DNA of 64,000 nt from Rhodoferax sp. (GCF_030646845.1 NZ_JAUSLE010000038.1:1-64000), one strand, 5' to 3'. Counted from the stretch's first letter, positions 53,301-61,584 are shown. Program-made: numbers and translations. The notes: generated by a model not told the origin, from the letters alone.

Positions 53301-54045
53301 TTACGCGGGTTACGGCATCGAGCGCGGCAAACTCAGTGTGGATGTCAGCTATGTCGTGCAGCCGAATGGGCAACTCGTGGCGACCAACAAGATTGTGCTC
53401 AATCAACTCACCTTCGGCGACAAGGTGGAGGGTGCGCCAGGCAATCTGCCGGTCAAGCTGGCGGTGGCCCTGCTGGCCAACCGCCAGGGCGTCATCGACA
53501 TCAACCTGCCCATCAGTGGCTCACTGAGTGACCCGCAATTCAGACTCGGGCCCATCATCTTCAGGATGATCGTCAACCTGATCGTCAAGGCCATCACCTC
53601 GCCCTTCACTATGTTGGCCAGCGCGTTCGGTGGTGGCGCCGATGAACTCAGTGTGGTGAGCTTTGCCCCCTGTTCCGCCGTGCTGGCCCCCGAGGCCCGG
53701 CCGGGCCTGCAGAAGGTGGCCCAGGCCCTGATCGAGCGCCCCGCGTTGAAGATGACGGTGGTTGGCACGGCCAGCCTTGAAGCGGAGCGTGACGCCTTCA
53801 AGCGCGAACAACTCAAAGCGCTGGTGCAGGCCGAGAAGCGCCGGGCCGCAGTGGTCGGTGGCGGCACGCCGAAAGGCGAGACCGATGAGGGCGGACGGGT
53901 TGACGACGCAACTGCGGCTGTGACGGAGGCTGAGTACCCGGCGCTTCTGAAAGCGGTGTACCGGCGTGCTGATTTTCCAAAGCCACGCAACCTGGTGGGG
54001 ATGACCAAGGACATCCCGTCAATGAAATGGAAGCCCTCTTGCTGA
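50353..54045 (+). CDS. DUF748/AsmA-like envelope protein (frameshifted near the C-terminus)
   Basis: A 1,230-residue protein of the DUF748 (COG2982-like, AsmA superfamily) type. A transmembrane helix at ~13-33 anchors a huge periplasmic part that starts like AsmA (VKNQVEKLATEQLGRRVTLG). Such proteins are thought to form long grooves for lipid movement between membranes; this role is inferred. Residues ~358-374 and ~856-873 are encoded by short hairpin repeats. The frame ends in DIPSMKWKPSC, but the next frame continues with a natural DUF748 C-terminus from 54027. One missing base near 54025-54030 explains this; restored, the gene would run to 54227. Confidence 0.85.
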   Translation: MDVKAVRQKKWFKRVVWTVGGVLALWAVTWLAVPSIVKNQVEKLATEQLGRRVTLGGVDFKPCSLELTLHDLAVARVDGVADPSPQLLVKRFYIDAELQSLVRWAPVVDAVQVEGPHLRVARLDITGRYDVDDILARLSKPNEKPDGAPLQFALHNLVLSGGAMDFADQAVGKTHELRDLQVNVPFLSNLASQRTVVVEPHLAFRLNGSRFDSSAQGTPFAQTHKTDATLKISDLDLAPYLGYMPASLPVKLTSAILNADLQLAFEQAPKRVVKLRGIAQAGKVRLVGAGSGPNVPQDGTAQTPELLAFDLLKVTLDDLRPLERVVHLSALELNGAVLSVHRGKSGQLNLASLFKPQVAPENIAAKVDTTRAKAGNDAPGSDWRLAVTRVLLRSGAINWTDEGTTPPTHLGLRGVTVDATAIALPFVQPLQFGGSASVAPGAGAMSRKPEGGARFSFQGSATDQIASVTATVADLPLAAAGPYLAEFMTPALSGNLNAEFGLNWKASAGPAQSAELLLQARQLTLDNVALTQGKTHLASIKKLQVAQARVDLDRQTVAVGTLSVSQPKVAVGRGAEGRWMYESWLKTARTGVRPLTGADERRPPATTGRAQATAAKAWGLVIDEVALDGGAATFLDNSMGKPVSFDLSALAVQLKDYSSAGGKPFQAHVATQIRAGRTQAGRLDWRGSAGFSPLAVQGRVDAVRVPVHAFEPYLADALNIELLRADTSFKGQVSYAQKAAGPVLKVNGDTSVEDFLANTLSAPQSATVPGPGAPAVTPGPLQIGEELLRWKVLSLRGLDVAVAPGVASQFTVRETVLSDFFARLILSEAGRLNLQDVMKSLAEPTASAPAPAASAPDAIKIIANDAAFTGAKPQNDPKSALPAVISFGPISLLGGRVEFSDRFIQPNYSASLTELTGKLSAFSSQTQPGTVNLADLELRGRAEGTASVEILGKVNPLTTPVVLDIKGQVRDLELPPLSPYSVRYAGYGIERGKLSVDVSYVVQPNGQLVATNKIVLNQLTFGDKVEGAPGNLPVKLAVALLANRQGVIDINLPISGSLSDPQFRLGPIIFRMIVNLIVKAITSPFTMLASAFGGGADELSVVSFAPCSAVLAPEARPGLQKVAQALIERPALKMTVVGTASLEAERDAFKREQLKALVQAEKRRAAVVGGGTPKGETDEGGRVDDATAAVTEAEYPALLKAVYRRADFPKPRNLVGMTKDIPSMKWKPSC
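51426..51475 (+). repeat. Short hairpin repeat, copy 5 (inside the DUF748 gene, degenerate)
   Basis: The left arm has decayed (GCTCCTGAAAATATAGC), but the right arm and tail (CTACGAGGGCTAAGGCC) match other copies. It encodes ENIAAKVDTTRAKAG in frame. Confidence 0.65.
52921..52970 (+). repeat. Short hairpin repeat, copy 6 (inside the DUF748 gene)
   Basis: GATGCTATAAAAATCATAGC, a spacer, then TTTACGGGGGCCAAGCC. It encodes DAIKIIANDAAFTGAK in frame, next to an Ala/Pro-rich linker, a tolerant place for an insertion. Confidence 0.75.
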
Positions 54046-54227
54046 CCCACCTGGCGGCCACCGACGACGACATGCGCGAACTGGCGCTGCAGCGCGGCGT
54101 GATCGTGCGGGACTACCTGGCCTTGCAGAAATTACCTTTGGAAAGACTGTTTCTGGGCGCTGCCAAAGCGGTGCCACCCGAGGCAAAATGGAGCCCCCGC
54201 GCGGAGCTGAATTTAAGCGCCCGATAG
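54027..54227 (+). pseudogene. Displaced C-terminus of the DUF748 protein
   Basis: A 66-codon frame opening MEALLLTHLAATDDDMRELA and continuing VRDYLALQKLPLERLFLGAA. This matches the usual C-terminal OmpA-like closing segment of DUF748 proteins, directly continuing the sense of the preceding frame. It has no ribosome site of its own. It is therefore the tail of the upstream gene moved by a one-base deletion, or by a sequencing error. Confidence 0.8.
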
Positions 54228-54318
54228 TCTTTTTGCCAGACCGACAAATAACGGCGAAAATAGCGGTTCAACCCTGTCCGCAAACCGGCGGGGATCCTTC
54301 TCCTTGTTTGTGCGACTC

Positions 54319-57087
54319 ATGTTCCCTTTCTCTGCCCTCAAAAAAACTGCTGAAGCCCCCGAAGTGACACAAATCCCAGCCAAAACAAACGAACCCCATC
54401 CGCTGGATGCGCTGACGGGAGGGGCATTTTCGGCTCAAACCTCGGGTGAGCGCACAGCGAAAGTCCGTGACTGGCTGGCCAGTGGGCCCAGTGCCGAACA
54501 GATGCAGGCCGTGTTCAAGGAGCTCAGTGGCAAAGACAAAGGCGCAGCCAAGCTGCTGCGCGAAAAGCTGGATGAAATCAAGCGCAGCAGGACTCAGGAA
54601 TCCATTGCGCAAGAGTGGGCCGACAAGGCGCAGGCGCTGCTGGCGGTGGCCAAGCTCAACATTGCCGATGCCCTGGCGTGGCAGCGGGATGCCGCCAAGG
54701 CGGGCGCGCCTCTGAGCAAGGAGCCATTGGCGACGCTCAAGGGCCAGCTTGGTGACCGCGTGAAGGTCATCGAAGACCTGCAGCATCGTGTGCAGGTGCA
54801 GCGTGAAGCCGCTGTGCTGCTGGCCCAGCGCATTGAAGTGCTGTCTACGAAGTCGTGGCGCGATGCGCAGGCGGTGGTGGATCCTTTGCACGCCGATGTG
54901 GATCACTGGCAGGCACAGGCGACTTCCCTGTTGAATGATGCCAACTGGCCCAGCGTTGAAGCCAAGTTCCCGCCGCTGCTGGATGCCTCGCGGGCACAGC
55001 TCCTGGTCGTGTGGGATGCTTTCAAAAGCGCCTTGGGACAAGCTGCTGCTGCGGCCGCTGACGCCGCTGCGCCCCTGCCGCCGGTGCCGGTGTGGGCCGA
55101 TGAACTCCGCGTTGCGCGCGGCGTTCCGATGGAGGCGCCAGCCAAACCGAAGAAGCCCCAGGTTGACCCTGAAATCAAGGCCAGAGCCGTGTCGGCCGTT
55201 CGTGACGCGCTGACCAAAGTGGAGCAGGAAGTCGCGGAAGGCCATGGCAAAGCCAGTGCGGGCGCCGCCGCTGCCTTGCGCAATGCGCTCAAGGAATTCG
55301 GCAAGATCATCGACGACAAGCTGGAAAACCAGGCGCACGCGGCGCTGGCCGCAGCGGGCGAGCTTGAGGGTTGGCAGCGCTGGCGCGCCGACCAGTTGCG
55401 TGAAGAGCTGGTGGCCAAGGCCGAAGGCCTGCTCAAGCGCCCCGAAGGTCAGGCCATGGGCGGGCGCAAGTTGCAGGAAAGCCTGCGCGCGTTGCGCGAC
55501 CAGTGGAAACAGACCGATCAGGGCGGTGTGCCCAACCATGCCTTGTGGAAGCGGTTTGACGATGCCTGCAACGAAGCCCACAAAGTGGTGGAGGTCTGGC
55601 TGGAGAAGGTCAAGGCCGAGTCCGCCGAGCACCGGGCACAGCGCCTGGCATTGATTGAGGAAGTCAATGCCTGGGCTGCCGCCAACCCCGTGGCGCTGGA
55701 CGATGACTGGAAAGGTTTCAACCGCATCCTGCACCAGTTCGGCGACCGTTGGCGCGATGGTGGCCACGTCGGTGAAAAGGCATTTGCCGAATTGCAGCCG
55801 CTCTGGAAAGCGGCCATCAATGCCGCCGCGGCGCCGCTGGAGGCGATGCAAAAACGCAGCCTGGCAGTGCGCCAGGCCATGATTGAAGAGGCCAAAGTGC
55901 TGGGTGCAGCGCCCGAATTGCGCATCGATGCCGTCAAGGCCTTGCAGCATCGCTGGCAGGCCGAGGCCCATGTGGTGCCCATGGAGCGCCGCCAGGAACA
56001 AAAACTGTGGGACGCCTTTCGCAAGCCGATTGACGACGCCTTCAACCGCACGACGGCAGAACGCGAAAAGGCCGATGCCGCACTGGGTGAACGGGACCGC
56101 ATGGTGCTGGACGCGGCCAAGGCGCTGGAGGCGGCCAACGCGGGCGGTGATGCGCAAGCCATTCGCAGTGCCATGAACGCACTGGAAGCGGCCTTGCGCG
56201 GGCAGGCGCAAGCCCAGGCCGCCGTGCAGGCGGCTGCTGAAACTGATGAGTCAAAAGTCGCTCCGGCCCCGGTGGAAGCAGTGCCATCAGCGACTGAAAC
56301 TGTCGTGGCGTCGCAGACGACCGACACGGTGGAGGAAGGTGCTGCGCTCGTGTCGGACGAAGCAGCCGCGCCGCTTGAGCCCAAGGCAGCACCCAAAGCC
56401 GCTCCCAAGCCGGTCGTAGCGGTACGTGGCGATGACCGCCCGGGTATGAAAAAGACCGAGCCTGCGCCCATGGGGCGCGGTGGCAAGTTCGGGGACCGCA
56501 AGGAAGGCGGCCGGGACGGTGCCAGAGACGCCGGCCGTGGACCGCGTGATGCCAAATTTGCCGGTCGTCCGGATGACCGTGGCCCGCGCCGCGATGGCCG
56601 TGACGGGGCAGGCCCCTGGCAAGAAGCGCCGCGTCTGGGCGACACGGCATTTCGTGCCCAGCGCGATGCCCTGGAACACGCCCAGTTTGCCTTGCGCAAG
56701 CTGGCGGCACAGGCACACGGCGAGGCGTTGACCCACCTGCTGGGCGCTTGGGAGCATCGCGATGCCGCCCAGGTTCCCTCGGCACAGGAGCTGGGCAACC
56801 GCGTCACGGCCGCCACCCGCAGTGCCTGGATCAAGGCGTTGGGGCAGGCGCCTGCCGGCGATGCGAGCACAGCCCTGCTGCGTCTGGAGATGGCCGCCGA
56901 AACTCCGACGCCTGCGGAGCACCTGAGTGCCCGTCGCATGCTGCAGTTGCAGCTGCTGACGAAACGCAATGATCCGGCACCGGCCCAAACCTGGGGCCAA
57001 GACGCCGCCACCGTGTTGGCCAGCAGTTTTGACGCAGGCGTCGCACGCCGACTGCAAAACGTGCTGAAGGTGCTGCTCAAGCCTTGA
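54319..57087 (+). CDS. DUF349 domain-containing protein with an RG-rich linker
   Basis: A ~922-residue cytoplasmic protein made of tandem DUF349 helical units, visible as repeats of the type LRDQWKQTD...LWKRFDDACNEAHK (residues ~395-420), DWKGFNRILHQFGDRWRDGG, and LQHRWQAEAHVVP. Residues ~590-720 are Ala/Glu-rich and disordered; ~715-770 is rich in RG/DRG/GRD motifs (GRGGKFGDRKEGGRDGA) of the kind that bind RNA in other proteins. The C-terminal 120 residues are helical. Function of the family is unknown. The ATG at 54319 is chosen over a TTG five codons earlier. A terminator follows directly. Confidence 0.8.
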   Translation: MFPFSALKKTAEAPEVTQIPAKTNEPHPLDALTGGAFSAQTSGERTAKVRDWLASGPSAEQMQAVFKELSGKDKGAAKLLREKLDEIKRSRTQESIAQEWADKAQALLAVAKLNIADALAWQRDAAKAGAPLSKEPLATLKGQLGDRVKVIEDLQHRVQVQREAAVLLAQRIEVLSTKSWRDAQAVVDPLHADVDHWQAQATSLLNDANWPSVEAKFPPLLDASRAQLLVVWDAFKSALGQAAAAAADAAAPLPPVPVWADELRVARGVPMEAPAKPKKPQVDPEIKARAVSAVRDALTKVEQEVAEGHGKASAGAAAALRNALKEFGKIIDDKLENQAHAALAAAGELEGWQRWRADQLREELVAKAEGLLKRPEGQAMGGRKLQESLRALRDQWKQTDQGGVPNHALWKRFDDACNEAHKVVEVWLEKVKAESAEHRAQRLALIEEVNAWAAANPVALDDDWKGFNRILHQFGDRWRDGGHVGEKAFAELQPLWKAAINAAAAPLEAMQKRSLAVRQAMIEEAKVLGAAPELRIDAVKALQHRWQAEAHVVPMERRQEQKLWDAFRKPIDDAFNRTTAEREKADAALGERDRMVLDAAKALEAANAGGDAQAIRSAMNALEAALRGQAQAQAAVQAAAETDESKVAPAPVEAVPSATETVVASQTTDTVEEGAALVSDEAAAPLEPKAAPKAAPKPVVAVRGDDRPGMKKTEPAPMGRGGKFGDRKEGGRDGARDAGRGPRDAKFAGRPDDRGPRRDGRDGAGPWQEAPRLGDTAFRAQRDALEHAQFALRKLAAQAHGEALTHLLGAWEHRDAAQVPSAQELGNRVTAATRSAWIKALGQAPAGDASTALLRLEMAAETPTPAEHLSARRMLQLQLLTKRNDPAPAQTWGQDAATVLASSFDAGVARRLQNVLKVLLKP

Positions 57088-57102
57088 TCGCTCGGTTGTG
57101 AA

Positions 57103-57130
57103 AAAGGCCGCTGTCAGCGGCCTTTCTTTT
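57103..57130. terminator. Rho-independent terminator between convergent genes
   Basis: AAAGGCCGCT, a short loop, and AGCGGCCTTT, followed by CTTTT. The A-run on the other side lets it serve the convergent lpxH transcript as well. Confidence 0.88.
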
Positions 57131-57144
57131 GATGCTGGCGCTGG

Positions 57145-58008
57145 TCAGGCAGCGTGAGTTGCGGCGATGCGTTGAACTGAACTCCCCGTCGCCTGCGCAA
57201 CTGAGGCCACACTCAAGCGCAAGACCTCGGCGCGCGGCGGCACGGCGGCGGCGTCCCAGTCGCTCAAGACAATGCGCTGCAGCTCATTTGACAGGTCATG
57301 GTCGGCAGGCTTGTGGGTGTGGCCGTGAATCAGCGTACTGGCTTGGGCCGTGTGCAGCCAGTCGCAGGCGGCCACGGTATCGACATCGGCATACGTCACA
57401 CCGCTGCGTTTACGTGTTCCACTTTGCGTGCGTAGCGCCCGCGCGATTTCCTGCCGCTCGGCCAGCGGCTTGGCGAGAAAGTCCTGTTGCCAGCTGGCGC
57501 CGCGCACCGTGGCCCTGAATTGCATGTAATCCGTGTCGTCGAGGCACAAGGCATCGCCGTGGGAAAGCAGCCAGCGTTTCCGGGCAAATTCGAACACGGT
57601 GGGGTCGTCCAGCAGCGTCAGGCCACAGGCCCGGGCGAAGGCCGGACCCAGCAGGAAGTCGCGGTTGCCGTGCATGAAAAAAATGTCGAGCCGGCGGCTG
57701 GCCGCATGGAGAACCTGCGCACAGCGGGCTTCAAAGCCTGGTCCCTGATCCGGCGTGATCGGACCATCGACCCCGGCGTCAATCACGTCATCACCAACCC
57801 AGACTTCAAACAGATCACCCAGGATGAAAACGGCATCGGCCCGCGTGGTCTGCATGAACGCCTGCCATGCGTCGAAGGTGGCAGCGTCGCTGGCCTGCAG
57901 GTGCAGGTCCGAGATGAAGTCGACGTTTCGCCAATGAGGTGGCGCCTGCAATACCGGCCAGGGCGGAGCAGTGGTCTGCACCGTGACCCTGGGGGCGGAG
58001 AGGTTCAT
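57145..58008 (-). CDS. lpxH: UDP-2,3-diacylglucosamine diphosphatase LpxH
   Basis: A 287-residue calcineurin-like metallophosphatase. Metal ligands lie in ISDLHLQ, GDLFEVWVGDD, HGNRDFLLG, SHGDALCLDD and IHGHTHKP, the complete LpxH set. It cleaves UDP-diacylglucosamine to lipid X on the inner membrane in lipid A synthesis. The start at 58008 yields MNLSAPRVTV and lies one base after the ppiB stop; the first ~25 residues are an extension over typical LpxH. It is the last gene of the L,D-transpeptidase/cyclophilin operon. Confidence 0.92.
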   Translation of the reverse strand: MNLSAPRVTVQTTAPPWPVLQAPPHWRNVDFISDLHLQASDAATFDAWQAFMQTTRADAVFILGDLFEVWVGDDVIDAGVDGPITPDQGPGFEARCAQVLHAASRRLDIFFMHGNRDFLLGPAFARACGLTLLDDPTVFEFARKRWLLSHGDALCLDDTDYMQFRATVRGASWQQDFLAKPLAERQEIARALRTQSGTRKRSGVTYADVDTVAACDWLHTAQASTLIHGHTHKPADHDLSNELQRIVLSDWDAAAVPPRAEVLRLSVASVAQATGSSVQRIAATHAA

Positions 58009-58009
58009 G

Positions 58010-58516
58010 TCAGAGTGCCACGGCCTTTTCGATGACCACGTCTTCAACCGGAACGTCATCATGGTAGCCCTTGCGAGCGGTCTTGACGGTCTTGATCTTG
58101 TCGACCACATCGGTACCGCCAATCACTTTGCCAAACACGGCATAGCCCCAGCCCTGGGCTGAAATGGCGGTGTGGTTGAGGAAGGCGTTGTCGGCCACGT
58201 TGATGAAGAACTGTGCGGTGGCCGAGTGGGGATCGCCGGTGCGGGCCATGGCCACGGTGTAGTTGAGGTTCTTCAGGCCATTATTGGCTTCGTTGTCGAT
58301 TGGCTCGTCACCTTTCTTTTCCTTCATGCCGGGTTCCATGCCGCCGCCCTGCACCATGAAGCCGGGGATGACACGGTGAAAAATGGTGTTGTTGTAGTGA
58401 CCCTTGTTCACATAGCTCAAGAAATTGGCAACCGTTTTTGGCGCCTTGTCCTGATCGAGTTCAAGGGTGATGACGCCATAGTTGGCGATGTAGAGTTCGA
58501 CTTTTGGGTTGCTCAT
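58010..58516 (-). CDS. ppiB: Cytoplasmic peptidyl-prolyl isomerase (cyclophilin B type)
   Basis: A 168-residue cyclophilin without a signal peptide. The active site includes [17 protein letters not shown] and [17 protein letters not shown]. It isomerises Xaa-Pro bonds during folding. It follows the periplasmic cyclophilin gene by three bases and is probably a duplicate adapted to the cytoplasm. Confidence 0.94.
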   Translation of the reverse strand: MSNPKVELYIANYGVITLELDQDKAPKTVANFLSYVNKGHYNNTIFHRVIPGFMVQGGGMEPGMKEKKGDEPIDNEANNGLKNLNYTVAMARTGDPHSATAQFFINVADNAFLNHTAISAQGWGYAVFGKVIGGTDVVDKIKTVKTARKGYHDDVPVEDVVIEKAVAL

Positions 58517-58519
58517 GAT

Positions 58520-59206
58520 TTATTTCACCAGGGTTGCGGAGTTGATAAGAATGGGGGTCTTGGGAACGTCGGACGGGAAGGGGCCGCCGGCGCCAGTCGG
58601 TGTGGCCTTGATCTTCTGGACCACATCCATGCCGCTGACGACCTTGCCGAACACCGTGTAGCCAAACAGCTGCGGCGCATTCATCAGGTTGGCACGGGGC
58701 GTGTTTTCATAGACACGGCCCTGGTACTCGAATCGGGGCACCGGGTCGCCTGGCGGGATCACGGTTGGGTCCAGAAACGCGTTGTCTTTGACATTGATAA
58801 AAAACTGCGCCGTGGCGGATTGAGGGTCGTTGGTGCGGGCCATGGCCAGTGTGCCCACGACGTTTTTCAGGCCGCCTTTCGCAAGCGCCTCGCGGCCTTC
58901 GTGCACAACAGGCGCACGGGTCTTCTTCTCGCTGAATTTGGCATCAAAACCGCCACCCTGCACCATGAAGTTCTCGATCACGCGGTGGAAGATGGTGCCG
59001 TCGTAGTGCTTGTCTTTGACGTATTGCAGGAAGTTTTCGACTGTCTTGGGCGCTTTGTCCGGGTAGACCTCCACCACAAAGTCGCCTGCGGTGGTGGCGA
59101 ACCTGACCCGGGGTGAGACCTCTGCCAAGGCGTTAGTTGCTATAGAAAATATAGCTAATACCGCAATCAATACGGGGGCTAGCGTCGAAAAACGTTTAAA
59201 TTTCAT
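58520..59206 (-). CDS. ppiA: Periplasmic peptidyl-prolyl isomerase (cyclophilin A type)
   Basis: A 228-residue cyclophilin with a signal peptide (~1-28, cut after NALA). The active site reads GTIFHRVIENFMVQGGG and [15 protein letters not shown]. The stretch coding residues ~8-23, the hydrophobic core of the signal, is a copy of the short hairpin repeat. The ATG at 59206 overlaps the stop codon of the L,D-transpeptidase gene (TGATG), so translation is coupled. Confidence 0.93.
   Translation of the reverse strand: MKFKRFSTLAPVLIAVLAIFSIATNALAEVSPRVRFATTAGDFVVEVYPDKAPKTVENFLQYVKDKHYDGTIFHRVIENFMVQGGGFDAKFSEKKTRAPVVHEGREALAKGGLKNVVGTLAMARTNDPQSATAQFFINVKDNAFLDPTVIPPGDPVPRFEYQGRVYENTPRANLMNAPQLFGYTVFGKVVSGMDVVQKIKATPTGAGGPFPSDVPKTPILINSATLVK
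59138..59184 (+). repeat. Short hairpin repeat, copy 7 (inside the ppiA signal sequence)
   Basis: TTGCTATAGAAAATATAGC, a spacer, then ATACGGGGGCTAGCG, antisense to ppiA. Its complement encodes the hydrophobic h-region (LIAVLAIFSIA). Confidence 0.75.
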
Positions 59207-60447
59207 CAAATGATTCCTTCGAAGAATATCTTCCATTGCGTACCTTGCCGCCCCCAGTACTGTCGTTTGGTCGGGCCAGTACGCGTGCCATCAGCCACCT
59301 CGCCAAAAGTGACAACCATGGTGTCGGCCGTATCCGTCCAGCGCAGGTAGGACAGGTCTTTGAGCTGGATGGCGCGTCCGCGCACCCGGTCCAGCTCGCC
59401 ACGCAAGGCTGGCGTCCACTCGGACAGCGTCTTGCCGTTGCTGTTGAAATCCGGGCTGTAAAAACTCAGGATCCGGTCCATATTGCCGCTGGATTTGGCG
59501 TTCTGCCACGCCGTCAAAGCGGCCTCAAAGGGTTTGCTGTCGGCGCGGACACTGTTTGGCATCACCCATTGCAGGCGATTCGAGATGACGACCGGGGTGG
59601 TGCGGGTCTCGACGGTCCGGATGACCTCGTCGAGGTCGGGGTTGGCCAGCACGACACAGCCATCGGTCGCCAGTGGGGGGCGTGAAAACTGGCCCGGTGG
59701 TGTGCCATGCAACCAGATCCCGCTGCCGGTCTTGCCGCGTTTGCTGTCGAGTACGTTCGGGTAGTTGATGGGCAGTGCGCCTGAGCCGTAGAAATCTTTC
59801 AGCGATTTGGGGTCAAGATTGCTGGTGATGAAGTACACGCCCATCGGGGTGCGCAAATCACCTTCGGCGTACTTCTCCAGGCCGGATTTTCCGACCGAGA
59901 TGTAATAGTCGGCGACCAGAGTCAGCCCGGCCGGCCGGTTTTCGAACAGGTAAAGCCGTGAGCGGGAGGCGTCCACCGCAATGGCGTGCTTGTTGCGGGA
60001 AGACAGCGCCAAAAACTGCGAAGGCACTGCGCCTGGGGGCGGACGCTCCCGCAGTGCCTTCAAGCGCATCTGTGACTCATCACGCAGTTCGCGGAGCATG
60101 GGCGCTGCCGTTTTGAGTATGGGCTGCGGGACGTCCCCAAAACTGCGAACAGGGCCTGTGCGAGAGGCCAGCAGGTCGCCATATACCAGCTGGGCCAGTT
60201 GAAAGTGGGGGTAATCCTGCACCAGTCGTTCTGCCTTGGCCAAAGCTTCGCGCCCCTGCGCTCTGGACACCAGCTGGTAAACCTCGATCAGGCGTGCTTC
60301 AGCCAAGCCTGCCACTTCCACTTTTTTGGAATTGGCGGGTGACGCGGGAGCGGCTCTGGCGCCGGCATTCTTGCTCGCGGAAGCGCCTGCTGCATTCGTC
60401 AGAGCGACGGCAGCTGAAACACACAGAGCAAAGAAATATCGCTTCAT
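59206..60447 (-). CDS. L,D-transpeptidase (YkuD) with a C-terminal NTF2-like domain
   Basis: A 413-residue secreted enzyme that makes 3-3 peptidoglycan cross-links or attaches proteins to the wall. A signal peptide spans ~1-24. The YkuD catalytic motif is IWLHGTPPGQFSRPPLATDG followed by CVVL (His and Cys). Residues ~310-413 form an NTF2/Cds6-like domain (FYSPDFNSNGKTLSEW, ending QYWGRQGTQWKIFFEG). The upstream TPR protein ends in a similar domain, suggesting a shared target. The gene is first in a unit with ppiA, ppiB and lpxH. Confidence 0.9.
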   Translation of the reverse strand: MKRYFFALCVSAAVALTNAAGASASKNAGARAAPASPANSKKVEVAGLAEARLIEVYQLVSRAQGREALAKAERLVQDYPHFQLAQLVYGDLLASRTGPVRSFGDVPQPILKTAAPMLRELRDESQMRLKALRERPPPGAVPSQFLALSSRNKHAIAVDASRSRLYLFENRPAGLTLVADYYISVGKSGLEKYAEGDLRTPMGVYFITSNLDPKSLKDFYGSGALPINYPNVLDSKRGKTGSGIWLHGTPPGQFSRPPLATDGCVVLANPDLDEVIRTVETRTTPVVISNRLQWVMPNSVRADSKPFEAALTAWQNAKSSGNMDRILSFYSPDFNSNGKTLSEWTPALRGELDRVRGRAIQLKDLSYLRWTDTADTMVVTFGEVADGTRTGPTKRQYWGRQGTQWKIFFEGII

Positions 60448-60513
60448 ACGGGCATCAGGCCAAGCATGAAGGCAGTACCGCTTGCGGCATCCGCAGTGAT
60501 GCGCAAACGGCCA

Positions 60514-61584
60514 TCAGTTGCCTGTGGATTCCTTGACGATGAGCCATTTGTCACCGGTTTTCAACAGTTCAAGTGTCTTGCGACTGGACACCGCCAGCGC
60601 ATCCGCCCGATAGTCCTGACGGAATTTGGCGACGGCCTTGTTTCCATTGACCGTCACAGTCAGGTTGTCCAGTTTGACGCTGATGCTGGCCTTGCCCACA
60701 ATGCGTTTGCGGCGATCTTCCTCCCAGGCACTACGCGATTGCTTCGTCGACGGTGTGAATTCTTTGGCATAGGCGCCCAGATAAGCAGACATGTCTTTGG
60801 CAGACCAGGCTTTCGCCCAGGCACGTACAGCAGCCTCGGCCTCTGTGACCGAGCCGTCGCTGACAGCCGGTTTGGCGGGTGCCGCAACGGGTGCGGCGGC
60901 GATCGTCGGCGTGGCAACCGCTGCTGGTGGCGCGGTTGGTGCCACCGGCGCGGCCACCCGGGCCGGTGTAGCGGCAGGCGCGGGCAGTGCAGCCGGGGCT
61001 TTGGCGACTGGGGCCACCGGGGCCGCAGCCGGCACGGCGGCAGCAGGAGTCTGGCCCTTGATGTTGGGTTTGAACACTTCGCCGATGAGGGCCAGCTTGG
61101 GCGGCACGGCCGCATTGGCACCATCGAGCTGCAGTGCCTTGTTATAGGCCTGGCTGGCGAGTCGGGCGTACACGTCGCCGAGGTTCTCGTGCGCCGTGGC
61201 ATAACTCGGGTTGGTCCGGATCGCCATCTCCAGAGCCGCGCGCGCCTTGTCATACTGGTTTTGTCCGGCGTAGAGCACGGCCAGGTTGTTGTAGGGCTCC
61301 GGCAACTCGGGGTAGTCCTCCGTCAGCTTGGTAAAAGTCGTGATGGCATCAGCCTGTTTGCCCGAGTTGCGTTGAATCACGCCCTTGAGAAAGCGCATCT
61401 GCGGGTCGCGGGGCTTGGCTGCAAGGTAGACGTCGGCCTTGATCATGGCCTCATTCAGTTTGCCCGCGCGCAGCAATTGGCTGACATCTCCGTACTCGTC
61501 CGCGTGGGCTGCCGGGCTGGCGAAGGCGGCCGCCAGAGCGAGCAGACGAAGCGTGGTGAAGATGGTGGAGCGGGCGTACGTCAT
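60514..61584 (-). CDS. TPR-repeat protein with a Cds6/NTF2-like C-terminal domain
   Basis: A 356-residue exported protein. A signal peptide spans ~1-28 (ending AAHA). TPR-like helices span ~30-160 (KPRDPQMRFLKGVIQRNSGK, PEPYNNLAVLYAGQNQYDKA). An Ala/Pro/Val linker (~185-245) separates them from a C-terminal NTF2-like domain (AVRAWAKAWSAKDMSAYLGA...KTGDKWLIVKES). It lies 66 bases upstream of the L,D-transpeptidase gene, same strand, and probably works with it in the envelope; this is inference. Confidence 0.85.
   Translation of the reverse strand: MTYARSTIFTTLRLLALAAAFASPAAHADEYGDVSQLLRAGKLNEAMIKADVYLAAKPRDPQMRFLKGVIQRNSGKQADAITTFTKLTEDYPELPEPYNNLAVLYAGQNQYDKARAALEMAIRTNPSYATAHENLGDVYARLASQAYNKALQLDGANAAVPPKLALIGEVFKPNIKGQTPAAAVPAAAPVAPVAKAPAALPAPAATPARVAAPVAPTAPPAAVATPTIAAAPVAAPAKPAVSDGSVTEAEAAVRAWAKAWSAKDMSAYLGAYAKEFTPSTKQSRSAWEEDRRKRIVGKASISVKLDNLTVTVNGNKAVAKFRQDYRADALAVSSRKTLELLKTGDKWLIVKESTGN

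Noticed and set aside
54268-56211. 647-codon open frame on the minus strand opposite the DUF349 gene
   Set aside because: It mirrors the codon pattern of a GC-rich gene, has no recognisable motif, and the plus-strand protein has clear domain repeats.
55518-57080. 520-codon Ser/Ala-rich frame on the minus strand
   Set aside because: Low-complexity shadow of the Ala/Gly-rich DUF349 coding strand.
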